NCBI GenBank assembly: GCA_963778675.1 | Contig: CAVZVI010000011.1 | Location: 1,488,001 to 1,552,000 of the forward strand | Direction of reading: 5' to 3' | From: CAWCDJ01 sp963778675 | GTDB taxonomy: Bacteria > Acidobacteriota > Terriglobia > Bryobacterales > Bryobacteraceae | Length of the DNA stretch: 64,000 nucleotides | Shown: positions 43,863 through 52,278 of the stretch, in pieces | Position numbering within the stretch: position 1 is the first letter of the stretch | Layout of the letters: each line of letters starts with the position of its first letter | Notes under the pieces: model-generated | Database searches by the model: none | What the model saw: only the letters and a program-made list of their open reading frames with translations | Told to the model about the DNA's origin: nothing | Program-made: the position numbers and the translations under genes

Positions 43863-45770
43863 ATGAGGATTCGGTGTGGATGGGCTTGCGGTGTCTTTCT
43901 GGTGGTTTCGTTCGCGTGGGGACAGCAGGCGAAACATGCTTTCTCGGCGGAAGATTGGGCGGCCTTGCGGAGCGCGGCAGCGGTGGCCGTCTCGCCGGAT
44001 GGGACGATCCTCTGCCGGGTCACATTCGGCGGGGCGAAGGGCGAAGATAACGTCGAATGGCGGCTGATTCGTCCGGACGGGAGCGGTGCGCGCAAGCTGG
44101 ACCTGCCGGAGCATTTCAGGCCGTTTGGATTCGCTCCCGACGGGGCGTCGCTTTACGGCTCGTACGTGGTGAACAAGCTTCCGCAACTGGCGGTCTTCGG
44201 GATCGCGGCGCTCAACAAGAGTGCGACGCCGTCGCGCCTGATCATGCTGCCGCGCGGAATGCATTCGGCCGCGCTTTCGCCGGACGGAGCGCGCTTCGCG
44301 ATTCTGGCGGACCCGGATCCGCCGGACAACCTTGCCGAGGTGCGCACCGTCGTCGAGCCCGAGGCGACCAGCCTGTACGTGGTGAAAACGGATGGCACGG
44401 GAGGCAACTGGTGGTGCCCGGGCCTGAAGAACGTCGGGGCTGTGGCGTGGTCTCCAGATGCCTCCCGGCTGGCGGCGGTTTCGGGGACGCCGAAGATAGG
44501 ATTCCACTACTTCCGCACCCAACTGGACGTATGTACGGCGAACGGCAGCCGGCGCCTGGCGGAGGTACCCAACGTAACCGCGGGAATTGGGTGGGGCGAG
44601 GGAGGGAAGGAGCTGGTGTTCCTCAGCACCACGAACTCGGTTCTCACACCCGACCACGTTTGGTCCGTTCCGGCGGATGGAGGAACCCCGGCGGACCGGA
44701 CGCCCAAGCTCGGCGGGTCGGCGCTGGGCCTGTGGGCAGATCCGCATGGCAAGATCTGGGTGCTGGTGGAGCACGGTGTGCAGAACGAAGTCGACACTTT
44801 CGAGAAGGGCGAGCTGACGCGGGCGTATCGGTGGCCGGACGGGTACGTGTCCGGGCGGCCGGTCTTTGCTGAGCTTGCGGGCGCGCCGGAGCGGATCGCC
44901 ATGACGGTGGGGGACCCGCAACATACGGACAACGTCGCGGTGCCGTCGGAGGGAGGTTTGCGCAAGGTCACGACGGAAGGCGACGCGCAACTTGCGAAAA
45001 TCGACCTGGGAGCGGTGCGGGTGGTGCGGTGGACCAGCAAGGAAGGCATCGCGCTCGAGGGAATCGCCACGTTCCCGGCGGGGTACGCCGAAGGCCGCCG
45101 CTACCCGTTTCTGGTGTTTCCGCATGGCGGGCCGGAAGGGAATGACGCACTGGAGTTGGATGCACTGGCCCGGATCATCGCGGGGTTAGGATACGTGGTG
45201 CTACAACCCGAGTATCGCGGCTCGACGGGCTACGGCGACGACTTCCTGAATGCCATATTTCAGCACTTCGGCGACCGGGCGTACCGGGATGTGGACAGCG
45301 CGACGGACTTCGCCATCGCGCAGGGATGGGCGGATCCGAATCGACTGGCCATCTTCGGCTGGAGCGCGGGTGGATTCATGACGTCGTGGACCGTGACGCA
45401 GACGCACCGCTACCGCGCGGCCATCGAAGGCGCGGGAATCACGGACTGGGCGCCGTTCCTTTGGACCAGCGATATTCAGCAGTTCGACTACGACAACCGC
45501 TGGCCGGAGAAGGATCCCGAGGCCTTCCGGCAGTTTTCGGCGGTGGCGTATGCCAGCGCGGTCACAACGCCGATTCTGATTCTTCACGGAGCGGCGGACC
45601 TGCGCGTTCCGACGTTCCAGGGCCGGGAATACTTCGAAGTCCTGAAGGCGAACGGAAAGACGACGCGCATGGTGACCTACCCGGGCTCGCCGCACTTTCC
45701 GAGGCTCTGGGAACAGCGGCTCGACGTGATCCGCGAGATTGCGGCGTGGCTGGCACGGTACAACCCGTAA
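43863..45770 (+). CDS. Exported S9-family peptidase (prolyl oligopeptidase-like)
   Basis: 635 residues with signal peptide ending in SFAWG. The N-terminal propeller carries VAVSPDGTILCRVTFGG and AWSPDASRLAAVSGT. The C-terminal alpha/beta hydrolase domain has nucleophile S501 in GWSAGG, Asp 579 in LHGAADLRVP and His 611 in GSPHFPRL, the serine-peptidase triad. RGSTGYGDDFLNAIF and FPHGGPEGND are oligopeptidase/DPP-IV-type blocks. Probable role: breakdown of peptides in the periplasm. It is divergent from the histidine kinase gene (183 bases apart). Confidence 0.93.
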   Translation: MRIRCGWACGVFLVVSFAWGQQAKHAFSAEDWAALRSAAAVAVSPDGTILCRVTFGGAKGEDNVEWRLIRPDGSGARKLDLPEHFRPFGFAPDGASLYGSYVVNKLPQLAVFGIAALNKSATPSRLIMLPRGMHSAALSPDGARFAILADPDPPDNLAEVRTVVEPEATSLYVVKTDGTGGNWWCPGLKNVGAVAWSPDASRLAAVSGTPKIGFHYFRTQLDVCTANGSRRLAEVPNVTAGIGWGEGGKELVFLSTTNSVLTPDHVWSVPADGGTPADRTPKLGGSALGLWADPHGKIWVLVEHGVQNEVDTFEKGELTRAYRWPDGYVSGRPVFAELAGAPERIAMTVGDPQHTDNVAVPSEGGLRKVTTEGDAQLAKIDLGAVRVVRWTSKEGIALEGIATFPAGYAEGRRYPFLVFPHGGPEGNDALELDALARIIAGLGYVVLQPEYRGSTGYGDDFLNAIFQHFGDRAYRDVDSATDFAIAQGWADPNRLAIFGWSAGGFMTSWTVTQTHRYRAAIEGAGITDWAPFLWTSDIQQFDYDNRWPEKDPEAFRQFSAVAYASAVTTPILILHGAADLRVPTFQGREYFEVLKANGKTTRMVTYPGSPHFPRLWEQRLDVIREIAAWLARYNP

Positions 45771-45798
45771 CGGGCGCACCGTGCGATTGCGCAGGCTC

Positions 45799-47304
45799 TC
45801 ACCGAATCGGGATCTTGAAGACGTAGGCCTGGCGGGCGGGGAGCGAGGCGGACAGGGCGCCGGGGACCGCGATCCGCAACTGCTTGCCGTGGAGCGTCGA
45901 TGCGAGCGAGTGGCCGCCTTCGAGCAGAGTCACGCGCGTTCCGGACGGGACTTCGATGTCATCGATCACGACCTCTCCCATGGGGCGGTGCGGCACGATG
46001 GCGTAGACGGCATCGTCCTTGGCAGTGAGGAAGGCCTCGGCGCGCGCGTAGCCGGCGGGCGGCGTATCCACCATCTTGGTGATGTCGTATTCCGACATGA
46101 ACTCTTTCTCTTCGAGCTTGGGAATCGCGCCCTTGCTCCACTGGCGGGGATTGCGCCATGCTTTGGTCCCGTAGATCGCCTCGCCGTTGGGGCGCAGCCA
46201 GTCGCCGATCTGGGTGAGCCGCTCTTCCATGATGACGGGAATCCGGCCGTCGGCGGTCGGGCCGATATCCAGGAGGAGGTTGCCGCCGCGGCTGACGATG
46301 TCGATCAGCATGAGCAGAAGCTGCCGGCCGGTATGGTAGTCCTTCACGGTCTCCATGCGGTTGTAGCCGTAGGAGTAGCCCATGCCGCGGCTCTCTTCCC
46401 AGGGGTGGGCGGATTGCTGCATGCCGGAGGTGTACTCGGTGGTGTAGTAGCCGCCGTGCTTGTGGCGCGTGTCCTTGCCCCAGCGGTCGTCGATGACGAC
46501 TTCGTCGCGCACGGGCGATTCGTTGAAAAGCCAGGCCAGGAGCTCGGGGGTGCGCCACTCGGCACTGGTCTGCTCCCATTCGCCGTCGGAGAAGATGATG
46601 CTCGGCTTCGCGTGGGTGACCACGTCCTTGAACTGCGGGAACATGTGCTCGGCGACGTAGCGCTTCTTGTCGGAGAGCCACAGCGGGTTGTACCACTCGT
46701 AGAGGGAATAGTAGATGCCCATGTGCAGGCCGCGGCGGCGTCCGGCCTCCATCAGGTCGACGAGCAGGTCGCGCTTCGGGCCGATATCGACGGCATTCCA
46801 GGGCCGGCCCCAGGCCCGGTTGGCCTCGGCGCTGGGCCAGAGAGTGAAGCCTTCGTGGTGCTTGGAGGTGAGTGCGACGTACCTGGCGCCGGAGCGCTCG
46901 AAGACGCCGGCCCAGTGGTCGGGGTCGTAGAGCTCGGCGCGGAACATGGGGGCGAAATCGAAGTAGGGGAAGTTGGCGCCGTAAACGCGTTGATGGAACT
47001 TCCAGGTGAGGGCGCCGTTGCCGACCGGGCCGGGAGCCTTCTTGCCATTGGTGAGCGAGTTCCAATACCACTCGGCGTAGGGATTTTCGCCCTTCACGTT
47101 GACCGCGGCGTAGGAAGGAACCGAGTAGACGCCCCAGTGGATGAAGATGCCGAACTTGGCGTCGGTATACCATTTCGGCGAGGGGCGGCGGTCAATGGAC
47201 TCCCAATTGGGCTCGAAGCGGGACGATTGGGCCGCGGCGCGGCCGGCGGCGGAAAGCGCCAGCGGGGCGGCGGCACAAGCTTGTAACAAATCACGGCGTC
47301 GCAT
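45799..47304 (-). CDS. Alpha-L-fucosidase (glycoside hydrolase family 29), Tat-exported
   Basis: 501 residues with a Tat signal MRRRDLLQACAAAPLALSA. WYTDAKFGIFIHWGVYSVPS near 45-65 is the family hallmark, followed by YAEWYW, KHHEGFTLWPS, MGIYYSLYEWYNP and IIFSDGEWE, where the Asp of SDGEW is the likely catalytic nucleophile. GGNLLLDIGPTADGRIP is conserved in GH29 as well. The C-terminal 120 residues form a beta domain. The enzyme removes alpha-L-fucose from glycans in the periplasm. Divergent from the cytochrome gene, with only 35 bases between them. Confidence 0.93.
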   Translation of the reverse strand: MRRRDLLQACAAAPLALSAAGRAAAQSSRFEPNWESIDRRPSPKWYTDAKFGIFIHWGVYSVPSYAAVNVKGENPYAEWYWNSLTNGKKAPGPVGNGALTWKFHQRVYGANFPYFDFAPMFRAELYDPDHWAGVFERSGARYVALTSKHHEGFTLWPSAEANRAWGRPWNAVDIGPKRDLLVDLMEAGRRRGLHMGIYYSLYEWYNPLWLSDKKRYVAEHMFPQFKDVVTHAKPSIIFSDGEWEQTSAEWRTPELLAWLFNESPVRDEVVIDDRWGKDTRHKHGGYYTTEYTSGMQQSAHPWEESRGMGYSYGYNRMETVKDYHTGRQLLLMLIDIVSRGGNLLLDIGPTADGRIPVIMEERLTQIGDWLRPNGEAIYGTKAWRNPRQWSKGAIPKLEEKEFMSEYDITKMVDTPPAGYARAEAFLTAKDDAVYAIVPHRPMGEVVIDDIEVPSGTRVTLLEGGHSLASTLHGKQLRIAVPGALSASLPARQAYVFKIPIR

Positions 47305-47339
47305 CTGCTCCAGAATACACCGCGGACAGATGGTGATGT

Positions 47340-47714
47340 ATGATTACATCCATGCGTTTCGCGATGGTTTCGATGCTGTTTGCGCTGCTGCCGCTCGCTG
47401 CCCAGGATGCGCCGCCCCCCAGGCCGCAGGGCCGCGGGATGATGACGCCGAAGAACCTGAAGATCCTGAAGCCCGACGAGGTGCGCCCGATGATGGGGGC
47501 GTTCCGCACGGCATTGGGCGTGCAATGCACCTTCTGCCATACGATGGGCGATTTCGCGAGCGACGAGAATCCGCACAAGGACAAAGCTCGCATGATGATC
47601 GCGATGATGCGGGACGCCAACGCCAAGTTCGAGGACGGGAAGGAGCACGTGACCTGCTACACGTGCCATCGCGGGAAGACCGAGCCGGAATCGGCGCCGC
47701 CGGCGGCGCAGTAG
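47340..47714 (+). CDS. Small diheme-type cytochrome c
   Basis: 124 residues; signal peptide MRFAMVSMLFALLPLAAQ (an ATG at 47352 is an alternative start). Two heme motifs: CTFCH (about 59-63) and CYTCH (about 99-103). The sequence between (HKDKARMMIAMMRDANAKF) and MTPKNLKILKPDEVRPMM resemble the cytochrome-c domain found in photosynthetic-reaction-centre-type cytochrome proteins that are abundant as single domains in Acidobacteria. The axial methionine is not assigned with certainty. Electron partner unknown. Confidence 0.85.
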   Translation: MITSMRFAMVSMLFALLPLAAQDAPPPRPQGRGMMTPKNLKILKPDEVRPMMGAFRTALGVQCTFCHTMGDFASDENPHKDKARMMIAMMRDANAKFEDGKEHVTCYTCHRGKTEPESAPPAAQ

Positions 47715-47717
47715 GGG

Positions 47718-48830
47718 CTACTTTCCCGTAACTTCTTTCAGAACACGAAGAGTGTTGCCGCCGAAGATCTTCGCCAGATCGACGTCGCTATAGCCCTTTT
47801 TGCGCAGGGCGGCTTTGAGCGCGGGCATCTTGGAGATATCTTCGAGCCCTTTGGGCGGCGAGGAGATGCCGTCGAAATCGCTGCCGATGCCGACGTGGTC
47901 GATGCCGGCGACCTTGACGGCGTGATCGATGTGCTCCACGGCGTCGTCGAGAGTGCCGAAGGTCGGGCGAGGCTTCATGTCGCGGTGCATCTCGTCGGCG
48001 GCATAGTCGTCGAGCGCCTTGCCGATGAGGGCGGGCTCGGCGGCGATATTGGAGATATCGGCCTTCAATTGCTCGGCATCCTTGGGATTCAGGAAACCCT
48101 CGCCGAAGTTGATCCCCACCACCCCGCCGTTTTTGGCGAGTGCCTGCAGCATCTCGTCGGTCATATTGCGCGGAACGTCGGACAGGGCGCGGCAGGAGGA
48201 GTGCGAGGCGATGACGGGTTTGGTACTCACGGCCAGGGCGTCGAAGAAGGTCTTGTCGGAGACGTGCGAAACGTCCACGATCATCCCCAGGCGGTTCATC
48301 TCCCTCACCACTTCCTTGCCGAAATCGGTGAGGCCGTTGTGAACGGGCGTGTCGGTGGAAGAGTCGGCCCAATCGGTGTTGCGGAAATGGGTGAGGGTCA
48401 TGGAGCGGATGCCGAGCCGGTAGTACATGCGGAGGACGGCGAGGTCGTCATCGATCTGGTGGCCGCCCTCGACGGTGAGGATGGCGGCGATGCGGCGGCT
48501 GCGGGTAATGCGCAGGACGTCGGCGGCGTTGAGGGCGAGTGCGATCTGTTCGGGGTGGGTATCGAAGAGACGCTGCATGGCGTCGCGCAGATCGAGCGTG
48601 CGGCGGATGGCTTCGGAGCCTTTGTAGTAGGTAGGCACCCAAAGAGCGAAAAACGGCGCGTTGACGCCGCCCTCCTTCAGGCGGGGGATATCGACGTGGC
48701 CCACCGGGGAGCGGCGGGTGATATCGGCGCGATCGATGAGGATGCGCTGCGCGGTGTCGATGTGGCTGTCGATTCCGACCGTCTGGGCGGCCAGGGGCAG
48801 CGCAGCCATGAGAAATCTCACAAATCGCAT
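47718..48830 (-). CDS. Membrane dipeptidase (peptidase family M19), exported
   Basis: 370 residues from ATG at 48830; a GTG at 48848 is possible, and neither has a clear ribosome binding site. Signal sequence MRFVRFLMAALPLAAQ. Metal and active-site motifs of M19 zinc dipeptidases are visible: GIDSHIDTAQR at the start, LTVEGGHQI, MSLTHFRNTDWADSST-like region, SHSSCRAL and HVGIGSDFDGI. It cleaves dipeptides including D-amino-acid forms, so it probably helps recycle peptidoglycan or exogenous peptides. Convergent with the cytochrome gene. Confidence 0.9.
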   Translation of the reverse strand: MRFVRFLMAALPLAAQTVGIDSHIDTAQRILIDRADITRRSPVGHVDIPRLKEGGVNAPFFALWVPTYYKGSEAIRRTLDLRDAMQRLFDTHPEQIALALNAADVLRITRSRRIAAILTVEGGHQIDDDLAVLRMYYRLGIRSMTLTHFRNTDWADSSTDTPVHNGLTDFGKEVVREMNRLGMIVDVSHVSDKTFFDALAVSTKPVIASHSSCRALSDVPRNMTDEMLQALAKNGGVVGINFGEGFLNPKDAEQLKADISNIAAEPALIGKALDDYAADEMHRDMKPRPTFGTLDDAVEHIDHAVKVAGIDHVGIGSDFDGISSPPKGLEDISKMPALKAALRKKGYSDVDLAKIFGGNTLRVLKEVTGK

Positions 48831-48877
48831 GGGGGAAGGATACCGCACCGGGGAAGGCTCCTGGTATTCTGGTCCGC

Positions 48878-49354
48878 ATGCCGAACAGCGTCAGCCCAAT
48901 CCCGCCGGGATTTCACTCGATCACGCCGCACCTGGCAGTCATCGGAGCCGCGGCGTACATCGATTTCTTGAAGAAGGCTTTCAACGCCTCGGAGATCGCG
49001 CGGTCGCCGGGGCCGGGGGGCAAGCTGATGCACGCGACCGTGCGGATCGGCGACTCCATGCTGATGTTCGCGGACGATTTCGCGGAAGAGTTCCACATGC
49101 CGCCCCTGGCACAGGGCCGGCTGCCATTCGTACTCAACCTTTACGTACCGGATGCCGATGCGGCCTGGGCGCAGGCGCTGGCGGCGGGGTGCGAGGTGGT
49201 CTTCCCGATTGCGGACCAGTTCTGGGGCGACCGTTACGGCCACGTGAAGGATCCGTTCGGGTTCGTGTGGGCGATTACCAGCCGGAAAGAAGAACTGACG
49301 CCGCAGCAGATGCAGGAAAGAGCCGCGAAGGCCTTTGGGGGAGGCCATCCGTAG
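48878..49354 (+). CDS. Glyoxalase/PhnB-like VOC protein
   Basis: 158 residues. The N-terminus PGFHSITPHLAVIGAAAYID and DFLKKAFNASEI, then GKLMHATVRIGDSMLMFADD, PFVLNLYVPDADAAWAQALAAG and DRYGHVKDPFGFVWAIT fit the PhnB/VOC fold (beta-alpha-beta-beta-beta twice). Usual metal ligands in PhnB are not certain. No signal peptide. The divergent gene for dipeptidase starts 47 bases away. Function may range from metal-dependent lyase to antibiotic binding; it cannot be decided. Confidence 0.85.
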   Translation: MPNSVSPIPPGFHSITPHLAVIGAAAYIDFLKKAFNASEIARSPGPGGKLMHATVRIGDSMLMFADDFAEEFHMPPLAQGRLPFVLNLYVPDADAAWAQALAAGCEVVFPIADQFWGDRYGHVKDPFGFVWAITSRKEELTPQQMQERAAKAFGGGHP

Positions 49355-49368
49355 GCGATAATCAGCGC

Positions 49369-49770
49369 ATGGCGACTTGCGGATTTGTGGAATACACGGA
49401 CGCCGGTCCGGAGGTGCGGGCGGTCTATGACGATATCATGGCCACCCGCAAGACGGACTGGATCAACAACTTCTGGAAAGCTCTGGCCCACGACCCGGCG
49501 ACGCTCCGGCGCACGTGGGAGAGCGTCAAGCAGGTGATGAGGCCGGGGGCGCTCGACCCGCTGACCAAAGAGATGCTCTACGTGGCCATCAGCGCCACGA
49601 ACCAGTGCGGATACTGCATCGCGTCGCACACGGCAAGCGCGCGCAAAGCCGGGATGACCGACGCCATGTTCGCCGAGGTGATGGCGGTAGTGGGGATGGC
49701 GAACGAGACGAACCGCCTCGCGAGCGGGTACCAGGTGGAGATCGACGAACGGTTCAGGTGCGGATCGTAA
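49369..49770 (+). CDS. AhpD/carboxymuconolactone decarboxylase-like protein
   Basis: 133 residues. The segment LTKEMLYVAISATNQCGYCIASHTASARKAGM holds the CxxC redox pair (CGYC) followed by His, the signature of the AhpD-like core. VYDDIMATRKTDWINNFWKAL and DPATLRRTWESVKQVM are conserved helices before it. Such proteins act as small peroxidase/disulfide reductases or related enzymes. It follows the VOC gene with a 14-base gap, so it may be in one operon. Confidence 0.88.
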   Translation: MATCGFVEYTDAGPEVRAVYDDIMATRKTDWINNFWKALAHDPATLRRTWESVKQVMRPGALDPLTKEMLYVAISATNQCGYCIASHTASARKAGMTDAMFAEVMAVVGMANETNRLASGYQVEIDERFRCGS

Positions 49771-49774
49771 ATCC

Positions 49775-49861
49775 TGGTGCGGATGAGAGGACTTGAACCT
49801 CCACGCCCTTGCGAGCACTAGAACCTGAATCTAGCGCGTCTGCCAATTCCGCCACATCCGC
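49775..49861 (-). tRNA. tRNA-Leu (anticodon CAG)
   Basis: On the minus strand the 87-base gene begins GCGGATGTGGCGGAATTGGC, has anticodon loop TTCAGGT (CAG) with stem CTAGA/TCTAG, a long variable arm (TGCTCGCAAGGGCG), T-arm GGAGG-TTCAAGT-CCTCT and encoded CCA. The acceptor stem GCGGATG/CATCCGC is perfect. The variable arm marks it as class II, as expected for leucine. Confidence 0.96.
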
Positions 49862-49931
49862 ACGATCGGGTGGCGATTCCATTGTTCCAAAACGGCGCCT
49901 CTCCAGTCAAATACAATACGATCTGGAAACC

Positions 49932-51005
49932 ATGCCGCGATTCTCTGCCGCCGCCCTGCTCTGCTTTGCATTGGCCGGCCTCCACGCCCAGTCTCCGGCC
50001 ACTCTCCGCAACCCCCTGCTACCTTCCGGACCCGACCCGTGGGTCACGTTCCAGGACGGCTTCTACTACTACATGAACACGACCGGCAACAGCCTGGCCA
50101 TCCGCAAGACCCGCAGCCTGGCTGCCCTCGATACGGCGGAGCGCAAGGTGGTGTGGCGTCCGCCGGCCGAAGGGCCATACTCGCACGGCATCTGGGCGCC
50201 GGAACTGCATTCCCTCCGCGGCAAGTGGTACATCTATTTCTCGGCGGATGCCGGCACCAACCTCACGCACCGGATCTGGGTCGTCGAGAATCCTTCGCCC
50301 GATCCGCTGGCCGGCGAATGGACGCTTAAGGGCAAAGTCGCCGACCCCGCGGACAAATGGGCTATCGACGCTACCGTCTTCGAGAATGCCGGGCGGCTCT
50401 ACATGATCTGGTCGGGATGGGAAGACGACGTCAACGGCGTACAAAGCTTATATATCGCGGAACTCTCGAATCCCTGGACGGTGAAGGGCCGTCGCGTCCG
50501 GATCTCGACGCCGGAGTATCCCTGGGAGAAGATCGGCGACCGCAGCATGAAGCGGGACCCGGAGGAAAACCCCGGCGCCGACACCAAGGAACCCCTCCAC
50601 ATCGACGTCAACGAGGGCCCCGAGATTCTTCGCCACGGCGGCCGCATCTTCCTGGTCTATTCCGCCAGCGCCTGCTGGACGGATTTTTACGAGCTCGGCA
50701 TGCTCACCGCATCGGAAAGCAGCGACCTCCTCGATCCGCGCTCCTGGAAAAAGAGTCCCCTGCCGGTCTTCTGGCAATCGCCCGAAGCCCACGCCTACGG
50801 CCCCGGCCACAACAGCTTTTTCCAATCGCCGGACGGCAGGCAGGACTGGATTCTCTACCACGCCAACCCGGAGCCGAACCAGGGCTGCGGAAGCCACCGC
50901 TCGCCCCGTGCCCAACCCTTCACCTGGAAGCCGGACGGCACCCCCGATTTCGGCCGCCCCGTTCCGATTTCGGCGCCGATCCCGGCGCCCTCCGGCGGCG
51001 AGTGA
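49932..51005 (+). CDS. Glycoside hydrolase family 43-like protein, exported
   Basis: The ATG at 49932 starts a signal peptide (MPRFSAAALLCFALAGLHAQ); 357 residues. Early GPDPWVTFQDGFYYYMNTTG contains the catalytic base Asp typical of five-bladed GH43 propellers. GIWAPELHSLRGKWYIYFSA, WAIDATVFENAGRLYMIWSG (Asp, transition-state modulator) and VNEGPEILRHGGRIFLVYSA (Glu, catalytic acid) complete the usual pattern. Substrates of the family include arabinan and xylan side chains. Its 3' end lies 5 bases before the stop of the convergent DUF350 gene. Confidence 0.9.
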   Translation: MPRFSAAALLCFALAGLHAQSPATLRNPLLPSGPDPWVTFQDGFYYYMNTTGNSLAIRKTRSLAALDTAERKVVWRPPAEGPYSHGIWAPELHSLRGKWYIYFSADAGTNLTHRIWVVENPSPDPLAGEWTLKGKVADPADKWAIDATVFENAGRLYMIWSGWEDDVNGVQSLYIAELSNPWTVKGRRVRISTPEYPWEKIGDRSMKRDPEENPGADTKEPLHIDVNEGPEILRHGGRIFLVYSASACWTDFYELGMLTASESSDLLDPRSWKKSPLPVFWQSPEAHAYGPGHNSFFQSPDGRQDWILYHANPEPNQGCGSHRSPRAQPFTWKPDGTPDFGRPVPISAPIPAPSGGE

Positions 51006-51010
51006 AGCGA

Positions 51011-51214
51011 TCAATGCATCGTGGCCGCGATGATCCAGCAGAGTCCCAGGGCCACGGCGCCCGCGACAATCGCGGCGGCCACGTTCTTCTCCTCCACGAT
51101 CTGCTTCCACAGGTCGAAGGGAAACAGCCGGGAGACAATCGAGAAGGCCACCCCAAAGACCAGGACGCCGAGCGCCGCGAAGATGAGGGCGTTGAGGATC
51201 GGGATATCGGTCAT
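51011..51214 (-). CDS. DUF350-like small membrane protein
   Basis: 67 residues with two helices: ILNALIFAALGVLVFGVAFSIV and VAAAIVAGAVALGLCWIIAAT. The segment LWKQIVEEKNVAAAIVAGAV with the EEKN between helices is the pattern of DUF350 (YjfL-type) proteins. Function unknown. The start overlaps the stop of the hypB-like gene by four bases (ATGA), so the two are coupled. Confidence 0.78.
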   Translation of the reverse strand: MTDIPILNALIFAALGVLVFGVAFSIVSRLFPFDLWKQIVEEKNVAAAIVAGAVALGLCWIIAATMH

Positions 51215-51852
51215 AGACGTTCGTTCAGCCAGTCGCTCCAGCGGTCGAGGCCTTCGCCGGTGGTGCAGGAGACCTTTAGGATTTCGATCTCCGGCTGCAC
51301 GCGACGCGCGTTCTCGCAGGCCAGGTCGGCCTGGAAAGGGACATACGGCAACAGGTCGATCTTGTTCAGCACCATGACGTCGGCATGGTGGAACGTAGCC
51401 GGATACTTGAGGGGCTTATCCTCTCCCTCGGTCACGCTCAGCAGAACCGCGCGCGCCTCCTCGCCCAGATCGTAGCTGGTAGGGCACACCAGGTTGCCGA
51501 CGTTCTCGAGGAACAGGATCTCCAGTTTCTCGAGATCCCAGCCCTCTAACGCGCGCTCCACCATGCGCGCGTCCAGGTGGCACGCGCCGCCGGTGGTGAT
51601 CTGGCGAACCGGAAATCCGAAGCGGGCCAGGCGGCGGGCGTCGTTATCCGTCTGGATGTCGCCCGTGAGGACGGCAACGCGCCTCGACGGGTCAAACCCC
51701 GCGAGCGTACGTTCCAGCAGCGCGGTCTTGCCGGAGCCGGGCGCACTGATCAGGTTGACGCACAGGGTGCCGTGGGAGCGAAACTGATCGCGCAGACCGG
51801 CGGCGATCCTGTCATTCTCATTCAACACCTTGCGTTCGAGCGGCACGCGCAT
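51211..51852 (-). CDS. hypB: HypB-like nickel-insertion GTPase
   Basis: GGAGG lies about 8 bases before the ATG at 51852; 213 residues. G1/P-loop NLISAPGSGKTALLERT, VAVLTGDIQTDNDARRL, QITTGGACHLDARMVERAL (His and metal-binding region of HypB), FLENVGNLVCPTSYDLGE, and the guanine-binding NKIDLLPYV. It lacks the N-terminal CxxCGC metal motif of some HypB proteins. HypB inserts nickel into hydrogenases with HypA; no hydrogenase genes are seen in this window, so the target might be elsewhere or another Ni enzyme. Coupled to the DUF350 gene. Confidence 0.92.
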   Translation of the reverse strand: MRVPLERKVLNENDRIAAGLRDQFRSHGTLCVNLISAPGSGKTALLERTLAGFDPSRRVAVLTGDIQTDNDARRLARFGFPVRQITTGGACHLDARMVERALEGWDLEKLEILFLENVGNLVCPTSYDLGEEARAVLLSVTEGEDKPLKYPATFHHADVMVLNKIDLLPYVPFQADLACENARRVQPEIEILKVSCTTGEGLDRWSDWLNERL

Positions 51853-51962
51853 CGGATTCCCTCCAGTTCCAGGTACGACAATTCCATTTGAACACCGCTG
51901 GGGGCTTCCTGTAAGGGCGATGCGCGCGCCGCGGCGGCCGCTGGTACAATGGAGGGGAGCCA

Positions 51963-52037
51963 GCGGGAGTAACTCAGTGGTAGAGTCACAGCCTTCCAAG
52001 CTGTTGGTCGCGGGTTCGATCCCCGTCTCCCGCTCCA
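51963..52037 (+). tRNA. tRNA-Gly (anticodon TCC)
   Basis: 75 bases including encoded CCA: GCGGGAGTAACTCAGTGG, anticodon loop CTTCCAA (TCC) in a CAGC/GCTG stem, T-arm CGGG-TTCGATC-CCCG, acceptor end CTCCCGCT then CCA. The acceptor stem GCGGGAG/CTCCCGC is perfect. A short T-run follows within a few bases. It is the last conserved feature before the island. Confidence 0.96.
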
Positions 52038-52243
52038 TCCTTTTTCCTTCCAATTAGATACGGTCGAAGCTGCGAGTCCGGAACACGCGAGGTTCACCAG
52101 AGCGCACGCCCGCCATCCCAAAATATGCCAATCGTGCCCAGAGCCCTTGTCACACAAGTCGGCGCTGGGTTTCACTAGTGCTTGACTCTGTCCGAGAGGC
52201 TGCGCGAGGCCTCCAAAAGCGCACTGCACAACGCGCCACTGTA

Positions 52244-52249
52244 TACAAT
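52244..52249 (+). promoter_or_regulatory. Candidate -10 box of the island operon
   Basis: TACAAT (5 of 6 match to TATAAT) lies 29 bases before the ATG of the first island gene. No -35 hexamer is visible at 17 bases, but TTGACT occurs farther upstream at 52183-52188. A weak promoter is possible; this rests on one box only. Confidence 0.3.
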
Positions 52250-52278
52250 ATGACGATGACGTCAGGGTTCTCAAGAAC

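Noticed and set aside
51963..52037. tRNA-Gly as the integration site of the island
   Set aside because: Its 3' end does not match the fragment at 58042-58086, which is of tRNA-Val(CAC) type; no second tRNA-Gly end is seen. It may be only a neighbour.
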